DNA of 15,788 bases from an uncultured Candidatus Melainabacteria bacterium. Lineage in GTDB: Bacteria; Cyanobacteriota; Vampirovibrionia; Gastranaerophilales; Gastranaerophilaceae. Position 1 is the stretch's first letter, and each line of letters starts with the position of its first letter. The stretch is from assembly GCA_937891325.1 (NCBI GenBank), contig CALAFU010000212.1, positions 1 through 15,788 of the forward strand, read 5' to 3'. Position numbers and translations under genes: made by a program. Positions 14,725 to 15,788 of this stretch are shown here, one piece after another. The notes under the pieces are model-generated. The model worked only from the letters and a program-made list of their open reading frames with translations, did not search any database and was not told the DNA's origin.

Positions 14725-14758
14725 TAATATAAACGAAAAATGGTAAAGGTTTTTATTT

Positions 14759-15103
14759 ATGAAAAAAAAGATTTATAAATTTTTAGAAAAAGGTGGCTGG
14801 ATTCTCTTCTGTTTGTTGTTTGGGTTTGCTTACGTATATATTTTTGAAGATATCATTTTGGAATCCTTTTTTAACTATATATTTGATATAGCCTATGCAA
14901 AAAGTGAAAAATGGGTTATCTTGCTTATTCTTCTATTATTTGCTATTGCAATTTATGTTCTTTATCATGATATCTCAAAACGTTGTAAAGTTGATCCCGA
15001 TTATAAGGCAAAGATTGATAGAGAACTTAAACCTTTTTTAATACCTTGTATATTTATTTTGGCAGTTGCACTAATTTTAATTGGTACGACACTGTTTGAA
15101 TAA
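14759..15103 (+). CDS. Small three-helix membrane protein, paralogue family member B
   Basis: The 114-residue protein repeats the layout of the preceding gene. A membrane helix at about 13-30 is followed by an acidic loop with aromatic residues, a helix at about 52-68, a linker with CKVDPDYKAKIDRELK, and a last helix at about 92-110. An AAAGG site lies nine bases before the ATG. The YKAKIDRELK segment matches YKAKVLDELK of member A at the same place, so the two probably arose by tandem duplication. It converges on the minus-strand pair with a single base between stops. The function is unknown. Confidence 0.75.
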   Translation: MKKKIYKFLEKGGWILFCLLFGFAYVYIFEDIILESFFNYIFDIAYAKSEKWVILLILLLFAIAIYVLYHDISKRCKVDPDYKAKIDRELKPFLIPCIFILAVALILIGTTLFE

Positions 15104-15116
15104 TTTAGTCAAACAG
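15092..15116. repeat. Palindrome spanning two converging stop codons
   Basis: CTGTTTGA (15092-15099) and TCAAACAG (15109-15116) form a perfect 8-bp inverted repeat around a 9-base loop that holds both stop codons. It arises because the converging genes end with Leu-Phe-Glu and Leu-Phe-Asp. No T-tract follows on either side, so use as a terminator is doubtful. Confidence 0.55.
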
Positions 15117-15380
15117 ATATGTTACAATTCCGACTATAATTACCATAACTGCAATTAAAATAGCGATTTTTGTTTCTTGCTGTTTTTCTTTTGAAAATCT
15201 ATATTCAATATATTTTTTTATATCGTTAAAAAATCTTTTTCTAACTTTTGCAGATTTAAAAAATCCTGAATAATTGACAATAAAAGATAAGTAGGCATAT
15301 CCACCCACAAGAAATAGTATTGCTCCTACTATGAGAATAATCCAAATTGTGCCTATTATATCTAAAATGTTTTCAAACAT
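15105..15380 (-). CDS. Small two-helix membrane protein, paralogue family member C
   Basis: The 91-residue protein has membrane helices at about 10-33 and 70-90, joined by a basic linker with FKSAKVRKRFFNDIKKYIEYRF. It follows its upstream neighbour after three bases, and its GGAG ribosome site lies in that gene's final codons, so they form an operon. The opening MFENIL and the VRKRF...KK linker match MFEDFL and VRAKF...KR of the neighbour, indicating a second tandem duplicate pair. No enzymatic motif is visible. Confidence 0.72.
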   Translation of the reverse strand: MFENILDIIGTIWIILIVGAILFLVGGYAYLSFIVNYSGFFKSAKVRKRFFNDIKKYIEYRFSKEKQQETKIAILIAVMVIIVGIVTYLFD

Positions 15381-15383
15381 AAT

Positions 15384-15623
15384 TTATGCTCCATGAAAAG
15401 CCATAAAAATAATTATGCCAATAACCACTAGAGCCAAAGCGAGAGCCTTTAATTGGCGTTTCATGTTCTTTTTGAATTTAGCTCTAACGCTTGGTGAAGA
15501 CCAATCTCTCAAATATTGTTTGTAAAGTGATGCGTATAAATATCCAATACAAGCCCCAACCACAACAACAATTAAGGCTATTGGATGTTCTGTTGCTATA
15601 AAATTTAAAAAGTCTTCAAACAT
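15384..15623 (-). CDS. Small two-helix membrane protein, paralogue family member D
   Basis: The 79-residue protein has membrane helices at about 15-33 and 58-76 and a linker LRDWSSPSVRAKFKKNMKRQLK. The linker resembles member C directly and, more distantly, the DPDYKAK...ELK linker of members A and B (Pro, then a basic residue-Ala-Lys, then a hydrophobic-Lys). It begins two bases after the stop of an upstream gene that runs off the window, so it belongs to a longer minus-strand operon. Only a weak AGG precedes it, and coupling to the upstream gene may drive translation. Confidence 0.72.
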   Translation of the reverse strand: MFEDFLNFIATEHPIALIVVVVGACIGYLYASLYKQYLRDWSSPSVRAKFKKNMKRQLKALALALVVIGIIIFMAFHGA

Positions 15624-15625
15624 GA

Positions 15626-15788
15626 TTAAATATTACCTGTTGAACTGTTTCTATCATCTTCTAAAGATTTTAAGTCAATGTCTTTTGAATCGTCATCATA
15701 AGTTAAAGTTCTTGGTGCATCAATTTCAACATCAACATCAGCTTCAACAACTTCGATATCACCTTTAGGATAATCTTTGATTTTTCCG
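15626..15788 (-). CDS. C-terminal end of an unidentified protein with acidic tail
   Basis: An open frame enters from the right edge and ends with TAA at 15626-15628; 53 codons are visible. The segment is acidic and polar, with GDIEVVEADVDVEIDAP followed by TYDDDSKDIDLKSLEDD and a final SSTGNI. It looks like a flexible tail, with no membrane segment or fold signature. The gap to the next gene is two bases, typical of an operon. The product cannot be named from this part. Confidence 0.6.
   Translation of the reverse strand, partial: GKIKDYPKGDIEVVEADVDVEIDAPRTLTYDDDSKDIDLKSLEDDRNSSTGNI

Noticed and set aside
14720..14725. TATAAT before the second small membrane protein gene, considered as a promoter
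   Set aside because: No -35 box at 16-18 bases and no TGn extension; in DNA this AT-rich the match is expected by chance and it overlaps the preceding stop codon.
15092..15116. Hairpin as an intrinsic terminator for the converging small membrane protein genes
   Set aside because: The stem is perfect, but no T-tract follows on either strand; it is kept only as a palindrome.

Overview
The window is AT-rich, densely coding bacterial chromosome. It most resembles a gut relative of the cyanobacteria (Gastranaerophilales / Vampirovibrionia, formerly Melainabacteria). That placement is inferred from three things: the very low GC, a secreted protein that looks like an outer-membrane beta-barrel (so a two-membrane envelope), and many TPR proteins beside a PgpH-type HD protein, YbeY and DgkA. 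No rRNA or marker tree was available, and a Firmicute cannot be excluded from sequence alone. I see no tRNA, rRNA, CRISPR array, transposase or integrase.

Left part (1-2600, minus strand): one operon with its own sigma70-like promoter. It encodes a GAF-GGDEF-HD-GYP protein (c-di-GMP), then a HEPN-type protein, then the start of a minimal nucleotidyltransferase that runs off the window. The last two form a HEPN/MNT toxin-antitoxin-like pair joined by a TAATG overlap. The GGDEF domain looks active and keeps its I-site; the HD-GYP domain has lost metal ligands.

Middle (2601-9675): a TPR protein with a Met/Gln/Pro-rich low-complexity N-terminus (plus) meets rpsO (minus) across a perfect 14-bp bidirectional terminator. 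A small charged orphan protein (minus) follows. A nested palindrome made of two REP-like hairpins precedes purB, and purB is followed by a pgpH-like gene, ybeY and dgkA on the plus strand. The last three overlap and form one translational unit combining cyclic-dinucleotide turnover, RNA maturation and lipid-carrier phosphorylation.

Right-middle (9659-14405): thrB and a YhaM-like HD exoribonuclease gene form a minus-strand pair that converges on dgkA with a 17-bp overlap. A divergent promoter region separates them from a secreted barrel-like protein (plus). Next come a DivIC/FtsB-like division protein and a large TPR protein, joined by another TAATG overlap.

Right end (14413-15788): four very small membrane proteins, two on each strand and converging, share a basic linker motif and look like a local paralogue family. 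Upstream of the minus pair is the acidic C-terminus of a gene that runs off the window.

Three plus-strand genes (purB, the barrel-like gene and the DivIC-like gene) lack a clear Shine-Dalgarno sequence, and each has a -10 box placed so that transcription should begin at, or within a few bases of, the ATG. This suggests leaderless mRNAs next to SD-led genes in the same region.
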